Assembly (NCBI RefSeq): GCF_022605165.1
Contig: NC_063072.1
Coordinates: 248,001 to 312,000, forward strand
Source: Purpureocillium takamizusanense
Lineage: Eukaryota; Ascomycota; Sordariomycetes; Hypocreales; Ophiocordycipitaceae
Reading direction: 5' to 3'
DNA length: 64,000 bases
The notes beneath the pieces are model-generated. The model was not told the DNA's origin, did no database searches, and saw nothing but the letters and a program-made list of their open reading frames with translations. This document shows, piece after piece, positions 10,148-21,517 of this stretch. The first letter of the stretch is position 1. The number at the start of each line of letters is the position of its first letter. The position numbers and the translations under genes are program-made.

Positions 10148-12217
10148 CTAGATAAGCATGAGAGCTGTGATGAAAAAGATGAGAGCTGGCATAGCTAGGA
10201 CGCTGGGCTGCATTGCCTTCGCCCCACCGCCGGCTACGATAACCTGCTGTGGTTGGAATAGCGACGGTTCCGTAGAGTTAGTTGTTCCGTTCCAGCAATG
10301 CTTGGTAAAACAGTCGACACACTTTACGGGCACTTCCGTGCCGGTGCGCGCAAAACTACGCGACAGTATCGCACACGCCACACACTGGGGCCAATCCGGG
10401 TCGATTGTACCGTTACCCATGGTGGCGACATTGTAGCCGTTTTGCACGATTTGGTCTCGTTGCGAGTCATTGTACGACAGGTCGAAAGTTGACACATTGG
10501 ACAATGTAGTATAAGGCGTGTTCGGCAGGTACACGATCAGAGGTGTCGACGTATTGCCACACCCGAAAAACGTGGGGCGCGAGTTCAAACCGAGGTTGAC
10601 GAACGTATTCTGGTCCGGAACTGGTGGAAAGGCGCTGCTGGTGTTGGGAGAAGAGCCACTGATGGACTTGTTGAACGTGGCTACCATTGCCGTCCCGTTC
10701 GGCCAGTAAGTCATGGTGTCAGCAGAGCCGTCGACGGCCAGAATCGTGTCGACATGACGCTCTCGCAGAAGGAGCGGATGCAATGGAATGTTCTCGAGTG
10801 CCTCTCCCCCATCGACTAATGTCAGAAGGCGAGCATCGGCGTTGATGTTGTCCCTAGCATTGAAGCCGAGGAAAGGGTTCGGCCAGCTGGCAATATCTTC
10901 GTTATCCTCACCGACGCCGGCCAGCGTGCGGTTGAGAACTCGGGTCAGCACGTCGGGAACCCCGGATGCCTTTCCTATCTGCAGAAAAGCCTGGTTGAAG
11001 AGAGATGAAGAGGTCCCCATGACGAAGCCGGCGTTGTCCAGTCCGGCGATACACTCGCCCTGTCGTGGGATTGCTCCGTTGCTGAAATTACTTGCGACAT
11101 ACTTCAAAGGTGCAAATGCCGCCGCGCCCGCGTCGTATGAGCCCATCTCCCAAGGGTTGAACTCGAACACGGTCGCGTTTGCGGGCACTTGAAGCTGGCC
11201 GGGGGCCCTCTCGAGCGCGACAATGAGAGGCAGTGGCGCGAGCGCGCGGGAGAAGTCGGTGTCGTTCGCTATCGACGAGAATGTATATGCTATGCGCGAC
11301 TTTCAGCCACTGAATTCCAGAGCTTTGGCGCCGTACGATGCCTGGAGACGTACCTGGTCCACCGTCGGTGGCATTTACTAACTGATACGATAGAGCTCTA
11401 CCCCAGTAGTCGGTGATCGTGGTATTGAATCCGGCATCGATCTTGTCATTTACCGATTGATAGAGAGCATTATAGTATTGCCCAGGGCGGAGGCCAGCGG
11501 GTCCTGAATGACGTTAGTAACCCAGACCGTTGCTACCATCGTTTGGAGGTAGCAGACCGTTGATGATGGAGTTGTCAAACTGCCAGAGCGTGCTCAAGAA
11601 GCCGCTCGTAGATGAGACAATGGACTCTACAGTGGTGAAATTCTGAACATATAAGCTGCCGACGAGCCAGCTTCCCCCGGAGAGTCCGCTCAGGTACGTC
11701 GACGCCTGCAGCAGACCACCGAGCTGCCCTTGCCCTGTCGAATTGGCGGTTCGGTTGTCAAACGCGGCGAGGGCTCCGGCACCATTCATGAGTGCCCGGT
11801 AGCCACCGCCCGAAACAGCCACAGCGACTCGGGGCAGCAACGCCTTGTCTTTCCCTGCCTTTATGTCATCAACGATTGAATTGATGTACGTCGTGGCGTC
11901 GAAGCCGCTGATGTTGAGTCGCCCGAGCAGAGACCGAAGGGCAGGCGCAGTCTCATTGTCACGAAGCGGCAGCCATGCCTTTTCCTCGTCCGACAACCCT
12001 GAAGCATGGCGGATGGTCGGACGAGGGCTTGGACATGGCACCGACGCTGGGGCGTAGCCGTCGGGGGCCACGGGAGCTGCGCGACGCTCATCGACATGCT
12101 GTGCCGCTGTGCCGAATCAGTCAGACTCTCTCTCACTATCGTGACAATTGGCGTACCGCTTGACGTATACAGCAGGGCTACGGCACATATCCCCATACAT
12201 AATGTCCGCTTCATCAT
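10148..12217 (-). CDS. plb: Lysophospholipase/phospholipase B, secreted, GPI-type
   Basis: Hydrolyses acyl chains of (lyso)phospholipids at the cell surface or outside the cell. Four exons, 12217..12157, 12106..11558, 11503..11354 and 11289..10148, give about 633 residues. The N-terminus is a signal peptide ([20 protein letters not shown]). The cPLA2-type catalytic domain shows the SGGGYRA oxyanion region, the nucleophile motif GLSGGSW (Ser near 163) and, in the last exon, the catalytic aspartate in LVDGGE. The fungal hallmark [13 protein letters not shown] and many N-glycosylation sequons are present. The C-terminus ends in a hydrophobic stretch typical of a GPI-attachment signal. An apparent in-frame TAA near 11516 lies inside a 54-bp intron with a perfect TACTAAC branch site. 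Length and domain order are normal for the family. Confidence 0.88.
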
Positions 12218-14991
12218 GTCTCGATACACAATCGGACGCGCGAGATCGCATTCATCGACTGAAATCGTGACGGCAGGTAGGCGAGGTAGCTGATCTCTGG
12301 AGTAAGACTCACCAGTTAGAGGTCAATTTACCCACCTCGGGGCCGTCCCAGCTTTTTGAGTGCTTCCAGCCATGCGTCAGCGGCCGTGGTAAAGGGTGCC
12401 GAGATGTCTCACGTGTTGCATGAGTGGGAAAGCTGAGAAATTGAGTTTCTCTAGACTACCATTCGCAGGCGCATTTTCCGTCCGGAGACGCGTCCGAGGC
12501 TTCCTAGTCAACGGTGTGGATGCGAGACGGCTCGGATGGCGGTTTTCAGCTACCGTACGGAACACCGCCAGATCCGGCCGAGTGCGTGGAAAGGTGGGAT
12601 CCAACGGTCTACAGTTGCTGGTCACACCGGGGCGGGGTGCCAAAAATGCCCTGATGCTGCTGTCTGCTCCTCATCTTTTTGTTAGCGGACTGTAAGCTGC
12701 CCCTGTTCCTCTGATCTCAGTATTGTCACCACCCATCCTAGCATACAAGAGGATCGATGCGCTAACTGTGGAATTGCATCAAGTTTGGGCCGTCCGGCCG
12801 ACCCTTAATGGCTATGCGCCCATTTGAGTAAATCACGCCCTCGATGCTGTAGAGGTGGTGTCGAGCGCCCCCAGTATTCGACTGGCAGCATTCCGCCGCT
12901 TCAGCCCTCGAGCCATGGCGCGCCCGCGTAAACCCTATTGTGACGGCATGCCCAAACACCACTCCCAAATGGTATAGATAAGATTAGTAAGTTAGTTTGA
13001 GGAGCTTTTACCATTAATGGTAAACAGCGAATTCCTGCGCTCTAGTGTAACGGGGGGTTGTTCATGTTCCGGACGCTGCGTCAAGGCATCACATCAACCA
13101 GTGACACACGACCATTGGGACATGCGGCTCATTTTAGCCTGACAGTGGAAAAAACACTGGAGCCCACGACCACCAGTTCTTTGAAGTCGATTTACTGAAT
13201 TGACAAGAAATGGGGCTTGGCGATCACAGTAAGTAGTGCAAGTGGTGGAAGCTTGCACTTGTGGACCACGCGCCCCGGCTTAGAAGCACCAGCCGAACGT
13301 ACGGCACGATGAATGGGAAACCACCTGCGCCCTGTATTCTGAATTATTGATAAACAGATACACAAAGATTGATAGTTTGATGCACAGTTAACAGGCTTGC
13401 GCACCAACTTTCGCGACTTGGGGCCCTTGCGCCTTGACGTCCGTTACAAACACGGACTTGAGAACTGATGAGCCACCTGAAAGAGAGGAGATGGACCTGT
13501 CAATCACTGAGGCTTGACCAAACTATGCCGAGAGCGAGGCACCAGCAGCTGAATCTATCGTGAAGAAGAAGACGATTAGGTTCATTGGCCTAATATACGT
13601 ACGCATACTGTGTCGGGGGCTGCGTCAGTACCTCCGGGTTGGAACTAAAACAATCTGTTGCTACACCCACACAGCAAGCACAAGCTGCGTGACCTTGAGA
13701 TACCACATATGGAGCTGCGTAACAAAATGTGGACGATGCAGAATACATGATTAATACACATTCCCGTTGCAGTCCGGGCACAACCCACCTTTAGGGGTCA
13801 CATTCTGTTCACAGCTCTGGCACCACGCCATAGTTCTGGTATCCTGACTTGAGAGCGCCCTGGACCAAAGAGTTAGTCCATTATACGACACACGATCTGC
13901 TGATTGTCGTACTGGGAATATTTTACTATGGGATTTACTTTTGAAATCGTTGTCTCTATGACCGAATGCTATTTGAGCTGTACTCCTGTTGGGCGCGATG
14001 AAGTCTGGGACGTAATGCAGTTGAACTTGAGGGCATGGCATCCTTATATCGTCTTGGAGCAAACATTGATCTTGTACGTAGATACTCTAAGTAAATGGTT
14101 TGCTGCGTTTGCGTCACTCCCCTGAACAAAGCACCAGTGACATCAAATAGCACTTGCTAGGTGAAAGCCATGCGGAAACATCAGCCGAGGGAAAACATTC
14201 GTCTGACAGGGGCTGCGAACCTAGGAAAAGAGTCCGCCACCTATAGGGACACGCTTCGGAGCACGGATTGAGGAATTTGTTGGGCATACGCTGTTGGGAT
14301 CATCAATTGCGGTGCCACATGCGTTGACGGATCTTATCGCGGTGCTAACGGCAGTCCTCCAGCCTATGTCTTCAACAGATGTCGAACTCCGCTTGGTCGG
14401 CAGCACACTGGCAACGTCTACAGCTATCTGACGAGGGACACATTCAGGCTCTATTGTGCACGAGCTTCCTAACAGCAGCAGAGCGAGGTACCTAAATCAC
14501 GTTGTCTTCTCTCCTATCAGAAATGTCTCGTATACATTGCTTCACCCGCCGAACAAGAGTACCTGCAAGGTGATAATGTGCAGCATAGCGCATGAAACGA
14601 TACTGCTTTGGTGGTGCGTGCAGCCAACGATCCAGGAGTTTGATGAGGACATGCGACACGGCAGCCAATAGGCCATCCATGCACATGCTGCCTCCTACTG
14701 TAGCTGAATGCATGCAGGCATAACACTGGACCAACTTGCGTGCCCAATATCACAGTGTCCTAACCAACAAGTAGCATGGAATGCCACATTGAAGAGTGTG
14801 AAACCACTCTCTTTGGCTTGCCTGGCAGACCCCGCACATACAAACATGGACGCCCGCAATGATATCGGGGCAAATAGAGTCACACTTGTCTCTCTCTTCG
14901 TCTTTGTTCCCGTGCTTGCACCGTAAAGCACCACCAGCAACACACGCAATATCTTCCGAACTACCCAATTCAAGCCAATACAGCCAAGACA
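12218..14991. other. Intergenic, weak minus-strand open frames only
   Basis: About 2.8 kb with no recognised gene. On the minus strand, 14484..14221 reads as a hydrophobic leader-like segment (YLALLLLGSS) followed by four cysteines, but no ATG-bearing first exon joins in phase. A frame ending at 13751 closes with a zinc-ribbon-like tail (WCQSC ... LCPDC). Both may be exons of unrecognised genes or chance frames. The last 300 bp are the promoter of the gene starting at 14992. Confidence 0.3.
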
Positions 14992-16946
14992 ATGGCCAAC
15001 TCGACAAGCACAACTACAGGGCGCCTCTTGGCCGAGGTAGAGTCAGGCCCGACCTTATTGGCAGTGCCTGGACTGCTACTTCCAACCAAGCCAAACTTGG
15101 ACCGGATGTTGGAGAAGTTTCTGTCCGTCTACGACAGCGCCTCTATTCTAAAGAATAATAGCCTGCCGTGGTATGGCATTCATCGTGACTACTACAAGCC
15201 GGACTCGACGCGCGCCCCGACAGGTCCTATTCCGGGGAACGGCTTTCATGCGACAGACCCGCGAATCACTGCTGAACCAGCCGCATGGTCCGCCCAACTA
15301 CGTTTTGTCCCGCACCACCGTAGTGTTCTGGTAGGCAAGGAGATATCGCGCCCTCTCATCGTGCCATTCAGACATATAAACGCCTGTCCCGAGATGGATG
15401 ACAGCCCTGGTGATCTTGCAGAAGCCGCAGCGCTGATTCGCCATCTGTGGCCTCAAGAGGAGCTGGGCGATCCTGCAGGCCGCTTTGTGGGTGAAGCTCT
15501 TACTGATACAAGGGCACCCGAGTATTATTTGTTTCACTGGCTGGCGTCTCAGGCAGCCGCCTCTAGAGCTGCCGTGTATACATTTCTGCGTGAACCCGGG
15601 GGTCATTTTGTTGCTGCCAAAAAGAGAGGGGTACGTTCCTCCCTAGGCACTGCAGGTGGATCTGAGGCCAATGTCATACTTACATCTTCACATTGAGCAG
15701 GCGTACTTTCTAGAAGGGGTAACCCGGCGCGAGACCGACAGGGTATTCGAGCTGCCAGCTCAGTATTCCGACATTCGGCTTCACGGAGAACCATTCTCGT
15801 CGGCGCAATACTGGTATGTGTAAAGCTATGTCCCAATCGTATGTCATTGGTAACACGTTATGGGCAGGTCGTTCGCTGGGCTGGATGATGTTGTCATGCC
15901 AATCAAAACTATCGCAACGATCCTCAATCTGCTGGGCAGCCCTACGGAAGATAATGCGTCGAGCGAAACCGTCGACAAGTTTGCCGACATGGACATAACA
16001 TGGACCCTAGACTCGCTGCACGGGTTTTGTCGCCGACCCACGCCACATCAGTATGGGTTTGATAGGAAGTTCTCTTACACGGTTGGAACTTCTTCGGACT
16101 GCTGGATGTATCTCCACTTTATATCTCACTTTTACCGTGCTACTGAGGATATTGAGCCTGAGACCAATCAGATGGAGGTATCAGGCATGGAAATCGCCCG
16201 TGGCCGCTTCACCATCCCCATCGAGCTGCGCGGCGTCAAAAGCAGCATAACGTTCACGGAGCATCGCAAGTGGACGGGCATGAGAGTTGCCACCAACTAC
16301 AATGGCAAAACTCCAGATGCATCGCCCTCGGCAGTTGCAGTCTCTGTGTCAGACTGGGGCCATAGTCGGCTCGAAATTACTGAGCAGGCGTGGAGACAAC
16401 GAGGTCTGCAATCCGCTGAGCAGGGTGCAGGGATCGCTCTATTTCAGATGCTCTTATTGAGCCATCTTGACGCTTGGCAAAGGAACTGGAACATGACCTT
16501 GGATGAGATTGACAACACGTTCAAGGTAAAGGTAAGCGACGTTGTTTCCTGAGCCTAAAATCTTCTGTTGACAAAAACTATAGCTGTCCTGTCAGAACGA
16601 CATCGATCAGCTGAATGAGCTTGTCACCCAACACTGCACCCCGTCCGCCATTACGTGCTCCCGCCTCGTTCTGCTTCTCATGGGCTTCATGAACCATATT
16701 GACATGGTTGCCGACTCCTTGAAGGACATGCGGGATGAGTGGGCAAGGACATATCCTGGTCAGGATACGGAACGGCTTGAGAGGTTCGATGTCAAGACCC
16801 AAGAAATCCTCCTGAAGAACTGGGAGGCCGTTATGTCATGTCTCGGGGCTAAGAGGGACCTCCTCATGGCTCGCATCCGGCGATCTGTCGATGACCTTAG
16901 ACTGATTCGTGAAGGACTGTCGACCTCTTCCGACGCGAGCGTGTGA
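14992..16946 (+). CDS. Conserved-looking fungal protein of unknown function
   Basis: Four exons (14992..15630, 15701..15813, 15868..16531, 16584..16946) join in frame through introns of 52-70 bp and give about 592 residues. There is no signal peptide or clear membrane segment, so a cytosolic or nuclear protein is likely. The N-terminal half is mixed alpha/beta in composition, with many Trp, Tyr and His residues. The C-terminal 120 residues are strongly helical and charged (DTERLERFDVKTQE, repeated Leu/Arg/Asp), probably a coiled coil. I do not recognise a catalytic motif; the outline loosely resembles CorA-like fungal proteins of unknown role, but the GMN motif and transmembrane helices are missing. 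Coherent splicing and composition make it a real gene. Confidence 0.7.
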
Positions 16947-17148
16947 GGCCGTCATCACATTTGCACTCGGACTCTTTGAATGCCAGTCTCGATATTTAGG
17001 GTTTCTAGACCTGCTTTGAGCTGGCGTGGCATTCATTGCGATTTTTCTATTACCACGGCACGTAACCATCGTGGCTGAGCCGTCAACTACCATGACAGTA
17101 GCTGACCTCTCTGGCGCCCTCAAACCGCAGTCAAACAAAATACAGTCT

Positions 17149-19284
17149 TTACACTATAATTGTCTCTCCGAGCTCCATCATGGTGTGCCACGGACTGATC
17201 CTTACACCCTCTATGGCCTGTTTGTCCACTATCCGCCTCAGGAGCGCCGTTGCCTTCATGACACTCCCTCCCCACTCCGCAAGCCCTTCCATGAAGTTGA
17301 GTACCCAGTCTTGGTAGACTTCGTCCTCTACCTCAATGCCCGCAAGGAACAGGGGGAGTGGCCATGCAACACTGCGGGGAAATTGCAAGTCCCCAGCCTT
17401 CTTGAGTTGCTGCGTAATCTGGATGATCTCCCTTGCTGCCTCCTGGGACTCCGGGTCGGTCCGCACATTCGGGCTCGTGATCCGGTTCAGCAAGATCGTA
17501 GCGCTGAGATGAAGACACGTGCACCTCAGGAAATGCGACCGAACGCGTGTAGTATAGTCGAGGCCACGTCCAGCTTGCAGCTCTTCGCTATGGATTTGGT
17601 TGCATTCTGCGCGAATTCTGGCAATGTCGGAACGGATAGCCCGTATTTTGGCTTGTCGAAGTTCTTCATAAATGCTATAGTCTTTCTGAGCAGAGACGAA
17701 CTGATGACACCACGCGTAGAGTCCTTTAATATCGCAGAAAAGAATCATGGCGTCGTCGGATAAAAGCTTCCACGGTTCTTCGGACAAATCGTCTCGCAGC
17801 TCTTGCTCCGGATACTTGGAGCCAAAGCACTCAACCAAGTAGTATTTACTGTCCTTCAGTTGTCTCAGAGAATCGTCCGTCCGGCTGCCTCTAAGCAGAT
17901 CAAATAAGCCATCGACTTTGTCTAGCGTATGACAGTCTGTGGACTGTGAACTTGGCGCTGGGGCGGTCCATAACGTGGCTCGCAAGTCCAGATATGCAAG
18001 CCAAATGAGGACTCGTAACTGCACACCAGTTGCAATCTCCAACAGGGCCTGCCATCGCGGAGTCAGGTACCGTTTGAGACCACTAAGCCTTCCGAACAGC
18101 GACTCATGGTCGCCGTACATCACGTCGCAGTGGGACAGAAACAGCGACGTAGCAAGCAGTGAGTTGAGCTTGTCCCGGAAGTTGCATCCAAACATCAGGT
18201 CGGTCGGGAGCGCGGTGAGCTCTTGGTGCAGTTGTTTTAAGTACGCATCGGCTTTGATGTACTGGGACCCCGGACATACAGACCCGAGTCGGCGGGACCA
18301 AGATCTGTGAGACTCGGCCCAGGCGAGGACTCCATATTTCAGGGCCGAATCAGGCCCCGTTTGCACCGTCTGGAAGACGTACGAGTAAAAGTTCCATGCT
18401 GTCGTCTTCACGCTCAGGAACTCGATGAGATGTCCGTTGTAGTGCTCCGCAAGCCGCTCTCTATCCTGTGGGTCGCCGGGATGCAGTGATACATGTTGGG
18501 TCTCAGGCATACCCATCGAGTTGTCAAGATCCGAAAGGCCGACATGAGGGAACTCGACCGGTCCGTCTCGTATCTCAATAATGTCGTCGTACTCGTTGAT
18601 TGACTCGTTAAGTGGACTGTTCGCCATGTGCCTAGTCCCAGACAGTGTGCCCAATTCGTCGCTGCATGTGGCTTTGCGGACGGGCATCGAGTCAGAAGAT
18701 CTGGGGGTGAGAGCGGTACTTGGTATTTGTCGGTCGAGTTCATCGTCTGGCACCAGCCAGCCGTCTCCGTTGAACAACACAGAGGCATGCACGTCGAAAG
18801 CAGGCTCTTCTCTTGGTCCCTTCTCGGCAAATAAGCACATCTCTGGCGGCTCAGGGGGTGTGCAAAGGTTGTAGAGGGTCGTGTCGGCGTCGGGCGGCTG
18901 GAGAATCGGGCCATCGACCATGGACCGCATGGGAGTTCGCTCAGCATTAGAGGAAACGGCCCAAGTACGGAAATTAGAGTCGAAGGACGGATGGCACCTG
19001 ATACTCAAGCGACAACAGTTGGCGCAGGGAGCCGCAGATCCATCGCATTTGACGCGTCGCTGGCGACAAGTTAGGCATCCTGTCACCGTTCTACTGCAAG
19101 ACGAGCGCTTTCGTATCGCTTTTGAGCGGTGCGTTGTGGGGAGGTTCGATCGAGGCATTGCGTGCATATAAGGAGGATGACATAGGTATTGCACATATTG
19201 ATAAGCCAAGATGGGGGTGCGGCGGCGACTGGCTTTATTCACCCCGCAAGGCTTGATGGCCGTTGTTGGACGAAGGCTGAGCAT
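17149..19284 (-). CDS. Zn2Cys6 transcription factor with fungal-specific regulatory domain
   Basis: DNA-binding regulator. An uninterrupted frame carries a binuclear zinc cluster spaced C-x2-C-x6-C-x6-C-x2-C-x6-C (GCLTCRQRRVKC ... CANC), preceded by a basic stretch. A Ser/Pro/Asp-rich linker follows, then a long helical region resembling the Fungal_trans_2 middle-homology domain to the C-terminus. Three in-frame ATGs are possible (19284, 19167, 19158); the last two place the basic stretch closest to the N-terminus and are preferred biologically, giving about 670 residues. It lies next to, and on the same strand as, the acyltransferase-like gene, whose far side faces an MFS transporter, so it is the obvious candidate regulator of that pair. 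That link rests on position alone. Confidence 0.85.
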   Translation of the reverse strand: MLSLRPTTAIKPCGVNKASRRRTPILAYQYVQYLCHPPYMHAMPRSNLPTTHRSKAIRKRSSCSRTVTGCLTCRQRRVKCDGSAAPCANCCRLSIRCHPSFDSNFRTWAVSSNAERTPMRSMVDGPILQPPDADTTLYNLCTPPEPPEMCLFAEKGPREEPAFDVHASVLFNGDGWLVPDDELDRQIPSTALTPRSSDSMPVRKATCSDELGTLSGTRHMANSPLNESINEYDDIIEIRDGPVEFPHVGLSDLDNSMGMPETQHVSLHPGDPQDRERLAEHYNGHLIEFLSVKTTAWNFYSYVFQTVQTGPDSALKYGVLAWAESHRSWSRRLGSVCPGSQYIKADAYLKQLHQELTALPTDLMFGCNFRDKLNSLLATSLFLSHCDVMYGDHESLFGRLSGLKRYLTPRWQALLEIATGVQLRVLIWLAYLDLRATLWTAPAPSSQSTDCHTLDKVDGLFDLLRGSRTDDSLRQLKDSKYYLVECFGSKYPEQELRDDLSEEPWKLLSDDAMILFCDIKGLYAWCHQFVSAQKDYSIYEELRQAKIRAIRSDIARIRAECNQIHSEELQAGRGLDYTTRVRSHFLRCTCLHLSATILLNRITSPNVRTDPESQEAAREIIQITQQLKKAGDLQFPRSVAWPLPLFLAGIEVEDEVYQDWVLNFMEGLAEWGGSVMKATALLRRIVDKQAIEGVRISPWHTMMELGETIIV

Positions 19285-19350
19285 GGAGGGGTTAGAGCAA
19301 TCCAGGACGATCAATCCGGCATCGGGCGACCAACGAGGGTGGATGTTGGA

Positions 19351-19390
19351 TGTGGCGGTTATCTACAGTATGTGGCGGTTATCTACAGTA
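19351..19390. repeat. Perfect 20-bp tandem duplication
   Basis: A 20-base unit (TGTGGCGGTT followed by ATCTACAGTA) is present twice head to tail, ending just before TGCGGAG. It lies upstream of the Zn2Cys6 gene, in its likely promoter, and downstream of the acyltransferase-like gene. Confidence 0.95.
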
Positions 19391-19611
19391 TGCGGAGATG
19401 GAGCCGACCGTCACGCTAGTTCCGCGGGGGGGTTTAGCCGGGAACAAAGCCTCGGGGGGTTCCTATTTGGAGGGCAATGTCTGTGAATATTCGGCTGTTT
19501 TCAAGTCATCTGGGTCACCGCGGGCAATTGACCGTTTTTGTGTCGTTGTTTTCTGTCTAATCAAGAAGCTATGGCACTGGCCTGAAACATTGCCCTGCCT
19601 GCCCCGAGTCT

Positions 19612-21012
19612 CTATGGACGCTCTGGGCGCACGCCATTCTGCATTGCTTTGACTGGCACTCCGAGCCTATTGCCCGAGGATCCGTGCAAGTGAAAAGTCT
19701 GGAAACTTCCCTGACACGGAGGGCCGCTACATACAGTGATCTCCCGCTTGGTCAGATTATACACGACGCACGCTATGGTAGCCGAGATGCCGCGGAACGG
19801 ATACCCGGGCAGGTGCCGTATGACTGCGTCAATAGGGTTCCGGTCTGGGTGAACGCACAAGCTCTCCGGGAAGCCAAGGTGGTCAGAAAGCGCGTCGATG
19901 ATACTGTCTTTGGTGATGCTGCCCTCTTGCGCGGATTTCTGGACGAGAGCCTCGAGTCTCCGTTGTCGAAACCAGCTGCTTCCGCCCGGGTACTTGCATT
20001 GCAGCCCGCTGCGGCTCAGAAAGCCCGAGTGCACAAAGTGGTTCGCGTGGACCAGATAATGGTCCCTGTTGCTCTTGTACACCTTGTATACCGTCTGTGG
20101 TGTGACTTCCAGACAGAGGCCGAAGCCTTCGGCCGTCCCGATGGTAAGGTTGTTGGAGACGTGGCGTGGGAAGTTGTACGCCGCAGTCATCGCCTCGGCG
20201 AGGTGGTTGCTCTCCAAGATCATGCGCCGCAACATGCTGATCGGCAAGATCCTCTCCACTTTGCGATCGTGTAGCTGGCCATCGGCGTCCACGTACGGGA
20301 CTGGAACGTAGTCTTCTGAACTCATCAAGGAGTTCGCCGTGACTCCTATGCCGGCCGAACTCATGCCAGATCGCCCAAGCTGCCCCGCCTCAGTCACCAT
20401 GAAGAGCGAGGGCTTGTTCTCCGACGGATCAGGATGCACCTCGAGGTAGATGACACAGTCATCTTCCCACAGGCGTGAGGACATGTCCCAGTTCTGAGCG
20501 ACGAGAACGTCACCATTGGCTGTGGACTCCTGCGGAAAGTACGACGAGGTGCATTCGTTCGCCATGTCTCCCACACCGTCGTGATTACGCGCTCGACGGC
20601 CGTTGACTGGCTCCGTCGCCCCGTCGTCCCCGAGCCTGGCGAGATCATAGCGAGAATTGAGCAGCACGATATCATCCAGGCTTACGTCCGCTCCATCCGC
20701 AATCCCTCTCATTTCGTCGAAACCACTGGGGTAGAATGACTCCAGAGCAGGAATGTACACCTTCTCAATGATGGTACTCATCAACTCCCTATCGAAGGTG
20801 TAAGTCAATCGTGGTGCGCCAACTGAACGCATGAGAGAGTATTACATTGAGTGGGACAATTTGCCTGGCTGCCGATAATACTCAACGTTTGCCCGGATCT
20901 TTTGCTTTGCCAGCCGGCCATGGCTGTATCCTCGCTCATATGGCAAGCCACGTGCGACCACATGCTGATAAGGTGGGCGATTGGCTGCAGGAGTTGAACT
21001 TGGCGGGCACAT
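19612..21012 (-). CDS. Acyl-CoA:6-aminopenicillanic acid acyltransferase-like (PenDE family) hydrolase
   Basis: A member of the Ntn-hydrolase family of isopenicillin N acyltransferase, which self-cleaves before a cysteine nucleophile and exchanges or hydrolyses N-acyl amide bonds. Exon 1 is 21012..20846 and exon 2 is 20788..19612; the 57-bp GT-AG intron removes an otherwise in-frame TAA. The product is about 447 residues. Family blocks are visible: GYSHGRLAK near the N-terminus, VYIPALESFYPSG, GIADGADVSLDDIVLLNSRYDL, the nucleophile region NECTSS (Cys near 135) and AQNWD. The residue before the Cys is Glu where PenDE has Gly. There is no ACV synthetase or IPNS gene nearby, so penicillin synthesis is unlikely here; a role on another amide or lactam substrate is inferred. 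It shares a promoter region with the MFS gene. Confidence 0.85.
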
Positions 21013-21517
21013 ATTGAAGTATTGCGCTGTAAGCCGCAAACGAGCAATGTCTGGCTGTTCTCTCTCTCCATGCTGGGCCTGTTGCTCACACAGCGCCTTA
21101 TCTGCTTTTTGAACATACAACGAGTGAGTTCACAAGCTCGCCGTCTATAATCCGCGATGCGGAGGAGCCTTGACTGGTGCGACTAAGAAGTCCAAGCACC
21201 ATTGGTCAACATCTCCAATGGTGGAAGGACGTCGCCAACTCGTCCCAAAATGGGGAAGTTGGCGATTAGGTTGGTGGGCTAGGAGCGTGACACAGACACA
21301 CGACTCCCCACGTCCTAACCGGTTTTAGAGCTATTGTCGACAACGTGCGGGGTGCTTCCCCAACCTCTGGCACCACTGAGGCGCCGATCAAAGCCGATGA
21401 TCGGTTCAGACGCATAAATACGTAACATGTGGACTATCGTACCGAGGAAAACAATCGTTAGCAGCGGATTCATTATCATCTTCGTCTTTCTTTTTCCCTT
21501 CGGCGAGGAAGCGGACG
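21013..21517. promoter_or_regulatory. Shared divergent promoter of acyltransferase-like and MFS genes
   Basis: About 500 bp separate the divergently transcribed start codons, so both genes must draw on the same region. It contains CCAAT-type and GGGGAA-like elements but no operator that can be named with confidence. Co-regulation is inferred from the arrangement. Confidence 0.55.

Noticed and set aside
11504..11557. Apparent nonsense codon or frameshift in the lysophospholipase gene
   Set aside because: A 54-bp GT-AG intron with a perfect TACTAAC branch spans the stop, and the flanking exons join in phase to the expected family sequence.
20789..20845. In-frame stop in the acyltransferase-like gene, first read as a 42-nt GC-AG intron or a nonsense mutation
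   Set aside because: A 57-bp GT-AG intron with a GTAATA donor joins the exons in phase and gives the spacing I would expect for the family, so no defect is needed.
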